This document shows, one piece after another, positions 51,240-59,107 of a stretch of 64,000 nt of DNA. The stretch covers positions 248,001 through 312,000 of the forward strand of contig CBDCTC010000005.1 of assembly GCA_965222125.1 (NCBI GenBank), read 5' to 3'. Source of the DNA: CAZENU01 sp965222125. GTDB taxonomy: Bacteria > Chloroflexota > Dehalococcoidia > Lucifugimonadales > CAZENU01. The notes under the pieces are model-generated. The model made no database searches. It was given only the letters and a program-made list of their open reading frames with translations, and had not been told where the DNA came from. The translations under genes were made by a program, and so were the position numbers. The stretch's first letter is position 1; the number at the start of each line of letters is the position of its first letter.

Positions 51240-52316
51240 ATGGTGATCGGTAGAAGGCTCAAGGTTGTCGACCGTAAGCGCGTGGACGTGGAGGCCTTCG
51301 AGGTGGGTGACCCCGGTCCCGGCCAGGTGCTGGTCCGGGTCAGCCGTACGCAGGTCAGCGCCGGCAGCGAAAAGGGGTACCTTCTGCCCCTCACGCCGGA
51401 CCACGCCAGCGTGGAGATGGTTCGTTCAACAAGCCTCGCCGCGGCTGCCTCGAGCGACACGCCGCCGCGTCCCGTCAGTCCGCGGGACGCCCCGGGGTAC
51501 ACGGCGGTTGGGCGAATCCAGGCCGTCGGGCCCGGAGTCACCCGGTTCCGCGAGGGCGACAGGGTGTTCGCGCTCGGCAGACACACGTCGCATCTCATCG
51601 TCAACACCGAAGAACAATGGAACGGCACGTTCCGGAGCCCGGTCCAGACGATCGACTTCGACATAACCGACGAGCAGGCGTGCTTCAGCCGCCTTGGCGA
51701 CGTGGCGCTGCACAGCGTCCGGAGGGCGGCGCTCCAGCCGGACGAGTCGGTCGCCATCTTCGGCCAGGGAGTCGTCGGCCAGCTCATCGCGTCGATCTGC
51801 CGGATCGCCGGCGCCCATCCGATCATCGGCGTCGATCTGGAAACGGAGAGACTGGCGTTGTCCAGGGTCAGCGGCGTGAGCGATACGGTCAACGCATCTT
51901 ACGTCAACCCGGTCGATGCGATCGTCGAGATGACCGACGGAGGGGCGCAGACCGTGTTCCACGCCAACCGCGTGGCACAGGTGCTGTCCGACTGTGTGGA
52001 CTCAGCCCGTTACGCCGGCAAGGTGATCCTGGTGGGAGCGACGGACGGCAAGCTGCAGATGCGGCTGCGCAATCTGCTCAGACGAGAGATCGACATTCGC
52101 GGCTCACACTGGCAGGAAGATCGGCCGCACAAGTACTACCCGTGGACCACCAACCGGGACCGGGACGCCGTGATGAGGATGATCGCCGCCGGCGACCTGA
52201 AGGTCGACCACCTCATTAGCCACGTCGCCAAGCCGGAGGAGGCCGACAGCCTGTACCACGATATCGTCGCCGGCCCACAGGGCTGGATGGGGATATTTTT
52301 CGACTGGCGCGACTAG
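51240..52316 (+). CDS. Zinc-type (MDR) alcohol dehydrogenase-like oxidoreductase
   Basis: 358 aa with a GroES-like N domain (PGQVLVRVSRTQVSAGSEK; PGYTAVGRIQAVGPGV; EGDRVFALGR) and a Rossmann domain (VAIFGQGVVGQLIASICRIAGAHPIIGVDL). Zinc ligand positions of classic ADH are not preserved, so it may be of the quinone-oxidoreductase/BchC-like kind. ATG at 51240 is behind GGAGAGG; an in-frame GTG at 51219 is weaker. It closes the catabolic run beginning at 48263. Confidence 0.8.
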   Translation: MVIGRRLKVVDRKRVDVEAFEVGDPGPGQVLVRVSRTQVSAGSEKGYLLPLTPDHASVEMVRSTSLAAAASSDTPPRPVSPRDAPGYTAVGRIQAVGPGVTRFREGDRVFALGRHTSHLIVNTEEQWNGTFRSPVQTIDFDITDEQACFSRLGDVALHSVRRAALQPDESVAIFGQGVVGQLIASICRIAGAHPIIGVDLETERLALSRVSGVSDTVNASYVNPVDAIVEMTDGGAQTVFHANRVAQVLSDCVDSARYAGKVILVGATDGKLQMRLRNLLRREIDIRGSHWQEDRPHKYYPWTTNRDRDAVMRMIAAGDLKVDHLISHVAKPEEADSLYHDIVAGPQGWMGIFFDWRD

Positions 52317-52438
52317 CGTAACTCGGCGGCAAGCTGCGGATCCCACAGCCAGGCAACGGCCCACGCGATGCTCGGCGCCGCCGACTTCGCCGGGTCTCCT
52401 CCGCAACTACGGTGGAGCGCCGGCAAGGGTTTCCGCAG

Positions 52439-52468
52439 TTGTCGGGTCCAATCGGCGTGTGCTAGCAT
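52439..52468 (+). promoter_or_regulatory. Promoter of the leader-methyltransferase-exporter pair 2 operon
   Basis: TTGTCG (52439-52444), 18-nt spacer, TAGCAT (52463-52468) with TGC in front (extended -10). The distance from -10 to the leader ATG is 33 nt. The stretch resembles the pair-1 promoter. Confidence 0.55.
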
Positions 52469-52500
52469 GCGGCCCACTTTGAGATGGTGGCGAGAGTTCG

Positions 52501-52581
52501 ATGGTTATCTTCGTAAACGGCGCGGCTAGGAATGCCCCCATGGCCTTCGGCTTTGGGCATTTTGCGTTGGGAAGGACCTAG
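52501..52581 (+). CDS. Leader ORF (26 aa) before methyltransferase and exporter pair 2
   Basis: ATG to TAG, 27 codons including stop, beginning MVIFVNGAAR and ending GHFALGRT. The last codons GGA-AGG-ACC-TAG are nearly those of the leader at 47988-48068 (GGG-AGG-ACC-TAG). Its ribosome-site region GGCGAGAGTT (52489-52498) is exactly complementary to AACTCTCGCC (52588-52597) just past its stop, and GCCTTC within it can pair with GGAAGG at its end. A strong terminator follows at 52612. This looks like an attenuator peptide. Translation not proven. Confidence 0.55.
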   Translation: MVIFVNGAARNAPMAFGFGHFALGRT

Positions 52582-52611
52582 GACTCTAACTCTCGCCCCG
52601 TTCGTCCAGGA

Positions 52612-52638
52612 GCCTCCCCGCGCCGGGGAGGCTTTTTT
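52612..52638 (+). terminator. Intrinsic terminator/attenuator upstream of the methyltransferase
   Basis: GCCTCCCCG-CGC-CGGGGAGGC (9-bp stem) followed by TTTTTTG. It is one of the clearest terminators in the window, and it lies between the promoter and the first structural gene (52728), so it must be bypassed for expression. The 5' arm CCTCCC can instead pair, with a bulge, with GGGAAGG at 52569-52575, the end of the leader ORF. Confidence 0.85.
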
Positions 52639-52727
52639 GTTTACCCGATTTTTGCCGCTGAGCGGCGAGCATTGGGCGCAGAGTGCCCAGTGGAGGGTCC
52701 GATGAGAACGCAAAGAGGTGTGAACCA

Positions 52728-53471
52728 ATGAAAGACTTCCGGGAGTCGACCTACGGAGACCGGATCGCGGAGGTGTACGACGAGATACATGGCAGCCTGA
52801 GTGGCCCGGAGCAAGTCGACCCGATGGTGGACGTGCTGGAGGAGCTGGCGGCCGGTCACCGAGCGCTGGAGCTTGGGATAGGCACCGGGCGAATAGCGCT
52901 GCCGCTGGCGGCCCGCGGGATCGATGTCCACGGCATCGACGCCTCGGAGTCCATTGTCGCGAAGATGCGGCGTAAGCCGGGGGGAGCCGATATACCCGTC
53001 ACCCTGGGCGACTTCGCGGAAGTGGACGCCGATGGTCGCTTTTCGCTCGTCTACGTCGTATTCAACACCTTCTTCGGTCTATTGACCCAGGAAGCCCAGG
53101 TCAGGTGCTTCGCGAACGTCGCGCGCCGTCTGGTCGACGGCGGCGTCTTCCTGATCGAGGCGTTCGTGCCGGATCCGACTCTGTTTGTCCGGGGTCAGAG
53201 CGTTCGGACGGGCGTCTTGGAGACCGACCGCGTATCCATCGACGTGTCCCGCCACGATCCCGTGGGACAGACCGTGGCGTCGTCGCATCTGTACATCACC
53301 GAGAAAGGAGTACACCTCTACCCGGTCAAGCTGCGCTACGCTTGGCCGTCGGAGCTGGACCTGATGGCGAAGCTGGCCGGGATGGAGCTTCGACACAGGT
53401 GGAGCGACTGGCGGCGCACGCCGTTCACGGCATCCAGCACCAACCAAGTCTCGGTATACGAGCTACGCTGA
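52728..53471 (+). CDS. Class I SAM-dependent methyltransferase
   Basis: 247 aa. Motif I ALELGIGTGRIALPLAARG and motif II GIDASESIVAKMRRK, then FSLVYVVFNTFFGLLTQEAQ, are those of small-molecule methyltransferases. AAAGAGGTG precedes ATG by 9 nt. First structural gene after the attenuator and 31 nt before exporter pair 2, so it is co-regulated with an ABC exporter. It might methylate the exported compound or the drug target; either is an inference. Confidence 0.88.
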   Translation: MKDFRESTYGDRIAEVYDEIHGSLSGPEQVDPMVDVLEELAAGHRALELGIGTGRIALPLAARGIDVHGIDASESIVAKMRRKPGGADIPVTLGDFAEVDADGRFSLVYVVFNTFFGLLTQEAQVRCFANVARRLVDGGVFLIEAFVPDPTLFVRGQSVRTGVLETDRVSIDVSRHDPVGQTVASSHLYITEKGVHLYPVKLRYAWPSELDLMAKLAGMELRHRWSDWRRTPFTASSTNQVSVYELR

Positions 53472-53502
53472 GGCTCCCAGAGGGCCTATCGACAGGCAGG
53501 TC

Positions 53503-55287
53503 ATGGCAACCGTACCCGTGAAGACCGTATCCCCGCCGCGTACCCGCGTACCGTTCAGGCGTTACGCGAGTCTGCTCTGGGCTTATCTGCGCCCTCAGAA
53601 GGCGCTGGTGGCGGTGGTCGTCGTCTCGCTGCTGGGAAACATCGTCCTGCAGCTCATCAGCCCGCAGATCCTGCGCTACTTCATAGACGAAGCGCTGGAG
53701 GGGAGCGCCCTCGGCCGCCTGGTCTGGATCGCCGTGCTGTTCACGGCCGTGGCGATCGTGCAGCAGGCGGTCAACGTCATCGCGACCTACACCAGCGGCC
53801 GGGTCGGCTGGACGGCGACGAACGCCCTTCGCGGCGATCTAGCCAGACACTGCCTCCGCCTGGACATGTCGTTCCACAACGAGCACACGCCGGGGGAGAT
53901 GATCGAGCGCGTGGACGGCGACGCCGAGGAGCTCGGCAGCTTCTTCTCGACGTTCGTTGTGCAGATACTGGGCAGCGTCATTCTGCTTGCGGGCATCCTG
54001 GTTTTGCTCTTCCGCGAGGAGTGGCGGGCCGGCCTGGCGCTCACCTCCTTCTCGCTGATCGTCCTGGTCGCGCTTTACAGCCTGCGCAACCTCACGGTTG
54101 ACCGGTTCCGGGAGGTCCGGGAGGCCAGTGCCCAAACGTTCGGGTTCGTCGAGGAACGGCTCGCCGGCAGGGAAGACATCCGCGCCAGCGGCTCGCGCTC
54201 GCACGCGATGCTGGGCTTCCACCGCAGGATCAGGGACTGGTTCCGCAAGAACCTCGTCGCCTCGTTGATGATCAGCCTGGTGCTCAACACGACCTGGTTC
54301 TCCTTCTCGGTCGGAAACGCCGTCGCGCTCGCCGTAGGAGCGTGGCTGTTCCTGAACGGACACGTCACCATCGGCACGGTGTACCTGATCGTCCACTACA
54401 CTAGGATGCTTCTCATTCCCATCGAGCAATTCACCCAGGAGCTGAACAAACTGCAGCGCGCGACGGCCAGCGTGATCCGCATACTGGACCTCCTGCAGAT
54501 CGAGCGCCGGGTGCTCGACGGACCCGGCGTGCGCTTTCCCGACGGCGCGCTGCCCGTGCGGTTCGAAGGCGTGACCTTCTCGTACGGCTCCGGCGAGTCG
54601 GTGCTGCACGACGTCTCTTTCGAGCTTGCGCCGGGCCGGACCCTCGGCCTTGTCGGGCGCACGGGCAGCGGCAAGACGACGATAACCAGGCTCCTGTTCC
54701 GTCTCTACGACCCCGATCGAGGCCGCGTGCTTCTGGGCGGCCGGGACGTCCGGGACGCACGGCTCGCCGAGCTGCGGGCGCACGTCGCCGTCGTCACCCA
54801 GGACGTGCGGCTGCTGGCGGGGACGGTGCGCGACAACCTGACCCTGCTGGACCCGTCCATCCCTGACGACCGCCTGGTCGCCGTGATCGCAGAGCTGGGC
54901 CTGAGCGACTGGTACCGGGGTCTGCCGGATGGCCTCGACAGCGTCCTGCGCTCCGAGGGCGGCGGCATGTCGGCGGGCGAGGCCCAGCTTCTCGCTTTCG
55001 CCCGCGTCTTCCTGCGAGACCCGCGAGTAGTCGTGCTCGACGAGGCGTCGTCCCGGATCGACCCCGGCACCGAGCGACTGATCGAGCGGGCCGTCGACCG
55101 GCTGGCGGCTGGACGCACCATGATCGTCATCGCACACCGGCTGGCGACCCTGGACCGCTGCGACGACATCCTGCTCCTGGAGCAGGGGAGTATCGTCGAG
55201 CACGGGGAGCGCGCGCGGTTGGCCACGGACCCAGACTCCCGGTTCCACCGGCTGCTGCAGACCGACACGGGAGAGGTGCTCGTATGA
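53503..55287 (+). CDS. Heterodimeric ABC exporter, first subunit (pair 2)
   Basis: 594 aa: six helices (about 30-320) then an NBD (about 345-594). Walker A GRTGSGKTT, Walker B VVLDEASSRID with the catalytic Glu, His switch VIAHRLATLDRCDDI, but the signature reads GGMSAGEAQLLAFARVFL, not LSGGQ. The pattern is complementary to subunit 2, like TmrAB/TM287-288-type exporters with one competent site. It ends in ATGA with the partner's start. 47 nt upstream is the methyltransferase. Confidence 0.92.
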   Translation: MATVPVKTVSPPRTRVPFRRYASLLWAYLRPQKALVAVVVVSLLGNIVLQLISPQILRYFIDEALEGSALGRLVWIAVLFTAVAIVQQAVNVIATYTSGRVGWTATNALRGDLARHCLRLDMSFHNEHTPGEMIERVDGDAEELGSFFSTFVVQILGSVILLAGILVLLFREEWRAGLALTSFSLIVLVALYSLRNLTVDRFREVREASAQTFGFVEERLAGREDIRASGSRSHAMLGFHRRIRDWFRKNLVASLMISLVLNTTWFSFSVGNAVALAVGAWLFLNGHVTIGTVYLIVHYTRMLLIPIEQFTQELNKLQRATASVIRILDLLQIERRVLDGPGVRFPDGALPVRFEGVTFSYGSGESVLHDVSFELAPGRTLGLVGRTGSGKTTITRLLFRLYDPDRGRVLLGGRDVRDARLAELRAHVAVVTQDVRLLAGTVRDNLTLLDPSIPDDRLVAVIAELGLSDWYRGLPDGLDSVLRSEGGGMSAGEAQLLAFARVFLRDPRVVVLDEASSRIDPGTERLIERAVDRLAAGRTMIVIAHRLATLDRCDDILLLEQGSIVEHGERARLATDPDSRFHRLLQTDTGEVLV

Positions 55288-57065
55288 GCGCCTGGCGCTC
55301 TCTGCTGCATGTATTCTGGGCCCTGAAGTGGCCGCTATTGAGCGAGCTCCTCATGGTCGTGTTCTGGATGGTAGTGCTGGAGACCGCCGGCGGACTCATC
55401 CAGAGGGAGGTGTTCGACCAGCTTACCGGCGAGGCCAGCGTCGCCTTGGGCATCTGGGAGCTGTGCGCCGTCATGGTCGCGATCGGGGCGCTGACCTTCA
55501 CGATGTTCATCGGAGGGGTGGTGCTGCATGACTACAGCTTCTTCAACGTCGCAGCGATGCTGCAGCGCAACGCCTTCGCCTACGTGTTAGCCATGCCGGT
55601 ACATCGCTCACTGCCCAGCTCGACGGGCGAGGCCGTCAGCCGCTTCCGGGACGACGCGACAGTCGTCGCGACCTACGTGTCGCAGTTCAAGTTCTTCGTT
55701 GCCTTCGCCCTGTTCCTGCCCACGGCGCTCTTCATCATGGCGCGCATCGACATCGTGATGACGTTCGGCGTCTTCGTCCCCATAGCCTTCGTCGTTGCCA
55801 TAGTCAACGCGGCACGGGGGCGAATTCAGAGATATAGGAAGGAGAGTCGGGAGGCGACCGGAGGCGTCACGGGGTTCTTAGGCGAGATGTTCGGCGCGGC
55901 CGAGGCGATCAAGGTGGCGCACGCCGAGGAGCGGGTGCTGAATCGCTTCGACGCGCTCAACGCCGAGCGGAAACGGACGACGCTCAGGGACACCCTTCTG
56001 AGCGAGACACTCGGGGCCGTCTTCTCCAACGTCCAGAACATCGGCACCGGGTTCGTGCTCATCGCGGCGGCCCGGTCGCTGGGCTCGGACAGCTTCTCGG
56101 TCGGTGACCTGTCACTGTTCGTCTTCTACCTCGGATGGACGCAGTGGATGGCCCACGAGGTCGGTCGCACGTTGACGCAGTACCGGCAGATCGGCGTGTC
56201 GCTGGACCGGCTGCGCGAGCTGATGCCGGGAGCGCGGCCGGCGGAGCTCGTGCACAGGCGGCCGAGCTACCTGTTCGGGCGGATGCCGGACACGCCGTTC
56301 GTGCCCAAGAGGGACGCGGACCGGTTCGACTCCCTGGATGTCGTCGGGCTGACGTACGTGCATCCCGGCTCGGGCCGCGGGGTGCGCGGCGTCGACTTGA
56401 GCCTGCGGCGCGGCGGCTTCACCGTCGTCACGGGGCGGATCGGCTCGGGCAAGAGTACGCTGCTGCGGGCCCTCGTGGGCTCGCTTCCCAGGCAGTCCGG
56501 CGAGATCAGGTGGAACGGGACCGCCGTCGACGAGCCCGGCGACTTCCTCGTCCCGCCCCGGTGCGCCTACGTGTCGCAGACGCCGCGTCTGTTCAGCGAG
56601 GAGCTGCGCGGCAACATCCTCCTCGGTCTGCCCGAATCGAAGGTCGACCTCGATGGCGCCATCAGGACCGCGGTGATGGAGCGCGACCTGGAGGAGCTGG
56701 AGGACGGGATGGAGACCGTCGTCGGCCCACGGGGCGTACGGCTGTCCGGCGGCCAGATGCAACGAACGGCGTCCGCCCGGATGTTCGTCAGAGCGCCCGA
56801 GCTGCTGGTGTTCGACGACGTGTCCAGCGCGCTGGACGTCGAGACCGAGCAGCGGTTGTGGAAGCGCGTCTCCGAGCTCGAGGGCGTGACCAGCCTGGTC
56901 GTGTCGCATCGCCGCGCGGCCTACCGCCGCGCGGACCACATCGTCCTGTTGGAGAACGGCGAGGTGACCGCGGAAGGCAAACTCGACGACCTGCTGCGCA
57001 CCTCAGAAGAGATGCGGCGGCTGTGGTCGGGCGACATGGACGCGCCCGACCCCGCCGGTCGGTGA
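55284..57065 (+). CDS. Heterodimeric ABC exporter, second subunit (pair 2)
   Basis: 593 aa, TMD plus NBD: Walker A GRIGSGKST, signature LSGGQMQRTASARMFV (intact), Walker B LLVFDDVSSALD (Asp for Glu), His switch VVSHRRAAYRRADHI. It overlaps the first subunit by 4 nt. Sequence layout matches the other two second subunits through the NBD (CAYVSQTPRLFSEELRGNILLGLPESK). It ends in front of a convergent ammonium transporter gene. Confidence 0.92.
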   Translation: MSAWRSLLHVFWALKWPLLSELLMVVFWMVVLETAGGLIQREVFDQLTGEASVALGIWELCAVMVAIGALTFTMFIGGVVLHDYSFFNVAAMLQRNAFAYVLAMPVHRSLPSSTGEAVSRFRDDATVVATYVSQFKFFVAFALFLPTALFIMARIDIVMTFGVFVPIAFVVAIVNAARGRIQRYRKESREATGGVTGFLGEMFGAAEAIKVAHAEERVLNRFDALNAERKRTTLRDTLLSETLGAVFSNVQNIGTGFVLIAAARSLGSDSFSVGDLSLFVFYLGWTQWMAHEVGRTLTQYRQIGVSLDRLRELMPGARPAELVHRRPSYLFGRMPDTPFVPKRDADRFDSLDVVGLTYVHPGSGRGVRGVDLSLRRGGFTVVTGRIGSGKSTLLRALVGSLPRQSGEIRWNGTAVDEPGDFLVPPRCAYVSQTPRLFSEELRGNILLGLPESKVDLDGAIRTAVMERDLEELEDGMETVVGPRGVRLSGGQMQRTASARMFVRAPELLVFDDVSSALDVETEQRLWKRVSELEGVTSLVVSHRRAAYRRADHIVLLENGEVTAEGKLDDLLRTSEEMRRLWSGDMDAPDPAGR

Positions 57066-57155
57066 TTGTTCGAGGCCTAGGCCCAGACGACTTAGGACTT
57101 CACCAAGCGTGAACAGGCACGCCGGCCAAAGGTCTCTCCTGGGCCGGCGCGTCCG

Positions 57156-58586
57156 TCAGTCGACGTAGTCTTCTTCCGGCATGAGCACGAACTCTGGGTA
57201 GGCCTCGATTCCGAGCTCGCCGCTGTCCTGGCCCAGGCGCTCGACGTTGTAGTCCACGCGGACGCCAAGTGTAAGGTCGATCGCCTTCCAGAGTAGCCAC
57301 GACGTTGTGAACGCGAACACCCCGACCGCCACGACGCCAAGTAGCTGGATGTGGAATTTGCCTCCGGCGGCGATGCAGACGGCCAGCGTGCCCCAGATTC
57401 CGGCGAACAGGTGGGCGGGCACGGCCCCGACCACGTCGTCCAGCCTCAACTTCTCCAGCGCCCTAAGCCCAGCCGTGCATATGACGCCGCCGATGGCGCC
57501 GATGACGATCGCCCAATAGTGTTCGACGATGTCAGGGGCGGCCGTTATCGACACGAGCCCCGCGATCGCGCCGTTCAACCCGGCGAACAGGTCTATGCGC
57601 CCGAGTATGGGCCGCGAGACGGCGAGAGCGGCCATGACGCCGGCGGCCGCCGCCAGGTTGGTGTTGACCAGCACATGGCTCATCGCCACCACGTCGGCCG
57701 CGCTGCCCAACGCGAGCTGCGACCCGCCGTTGAAGCCGAACCAACCGAACCACAGTATGAAGACGCCCAGAGTCACCACCAGAACGTTGGAGGGAGGCGT
57801 GGGCCTGGCTTGTCCATCGGCGCGCTTGAACTTGCCCAACCTGGGCCCGACGATCAGCACCCCCGCGAGAGCCGCCCAGCCGCCGACGCCGTGCACGATG
57901 GTCGAGCCCGCGAAGTCTTTGAAACCCAGCTCGGCCAGCCACCCGCCTCCCCACGTCCACGCGCCTACGAGCGGGTAGAGTATCGCGGTCAGCACCAGCG
58001 TGAAAAGGAGGAACGACCACATCTTCACCCGCTCGGCCATCGCGCCGGAGACTATGGAGGCCGCGGTTGCCACGAAGACCATCTGGAAGAACCAGTCCGA
58101 CATGGTCGAATGGCCGCTGGCCTCGACCACGGCGGCCGCCTTGCCCGCTTCGCCGCCTACCAGGGCGATCTCGTCCGCCGACGGCCCATAGAGAAGCTTG
58201 AACGAGCCGACCAAGCTCCCAAGGTCGACGCCCAGGATGCTCAGCTCTCTCCCGACGCCTACGTACATCAGGTTGTAGCCGATGAAGAAGTAGGCGAGGC
58301 CGGCAATTGCATAGAGCCCGACGTTCTTCAGGCAGATCATGGACGCGTTCTTGGTGCGCACCGAGCCGGACTCGAGCATCGTGAAGCCGGCGCACATCCA
58401 CATCACGAGCGCGCCCCAGATCAGGAACGCGAACGTGTTGAAGACAAACTGGGTCTCCTCGTCACTGATCCCCGCCGCGTGCGCGACGGCAGGGCGAGCC
58501 AGGAAGAGGCCGAGGGTCAGGACCGCGACTCCAGCGGTCACGGTGGCGCGGCTGCGGGACGCAAGTAGGTTCGTCAGTGTGTTCAC
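57156..58586 (-). CDS. amt: Ammonium transporter
   Basis: 476 aa, Amt/MEP family. The likely signal peptide (ATVTAGVAVLTLGLFLARPAVAHA) is followed by eleven helices with VMWMCAGFTMLESGSVRTKN, FVATAASIVSGAMAERVK, FAGSTIVHGVGGWAALAG (pore His 1) and VPAHLFAGIWGTLAVC (pore His 2). It imports ammonium across the cytoplasmic membrane. GTG at 58586 is behind TAGGAAC; an ATG at 58631 lacks a ribosome site. No glnK gene is next to it. Confidence 0.9.
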   Translation of the reverse strand: MNTLTNLLASRSRATVTAGVAVLTLGLFLARPAVAHAAGISDEETQFVFNTFAFLIWGALVMWMCAGFTMLESGSVRTKNASMICLKNVGLYAIAGLAYFFIGYNLMYVGVGRELSILGVDLGSLVGSFKLLYGPSADEIALVGGEAGKAAAVVEASGHSTMSDWFFQMVFVATAASIVSGAMAERVKMWSFLLFTLVLTAILYPLVGAWTWGGGWLAELGFKDFAGSTIVHGVGGWAALAGVLIVGPRLGKFKRADGQARPTPPSNVLVVTLGVFILWFGWFGFNGGSQLALGSAADVVAMSHVLVNTNLAAAAGVMAALAVSRPILGRIDLFAGLNGAIAGLVSITAAPDIVEHYWAIVIGAIGGVICTAGLRALEKLRLDDVVGAVPAHLFAGIWGTLAVCIAAGGKFHIQLLGVVAVGVFAFTTSWLLWKAIDLTLGVRVDYNVERLGQDSGELGIEAYPEFVLMPEEDYVD

Positions 58587-58631
58587 GATTGTTCCTACCC
58601 CATCGCCAGGTGTCCGCGTCTTCTGCGACAT

Positions 58632-59107
58632 GGTCGCAGTTTGCGGCCGCGCGATATGGTAATACGGCCATAGAGGTACCGCAACCCGCTATCCGATCGA
58701 AAATCGCCCCGCTCCGCTATTGCCGCACGCGGAGAGTACCGAGTGGCGGATCAGGCCCGGCAATGCCGGGGACGTAAGGCGAGGCGCGCCCCGGCCCTTT
58801 CGCGCCCCCAAGGACTCGTAGACCGGAGGGGGACGAGAGAACCCTGCGGGGCGACCTGGGGGCCAGGTGGGTGTTGCTTCGAGACTGGGGGCCGGTGTAT
58901 ATTGGGGCTCCGGGCTATGCCCGGGCCCATCTGGAAGTCTTGCGGAAGCGAGGCTTCCATTTTGGTTTACGCCTCAGTCGCCTCGCCGGCCGCCATCCTC
59001 TACAGGGACTACTGTGCCCATAGGATACGGCGTGTTGTCGATGCTGATCAGCGTATCTACGACGTCGCTCCGCGTACGAAGTCAAGGCAGGCACCCGGAC
59101 AAGAGCT
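58632..59107 (+). promoter_or_regulatory. Leader region of exporter pair 3: promoter and weak hairpin
   Basis: No gene. TTGCTT (58874-58879), 18-nt spacer, TATATT (58898-58903) is a good promoter. GGAAGC-GAG-GCTTCC (58944-58958) then ATTTTGGTTT is a weak terminator-like hairpin with an alternative GGAAG at 58933. A 27-codon leader with a GRT ending, as in pairs 1 and 2, was not found. Confidence 0.5.

Noticed and set aside
58910..59107. A third GRT-type leader before exporter pair 3
   Set aside because: There is a promoter and a weak hairpin, but no 27-codon ORF with the MV start and GRT ending in the expected position.
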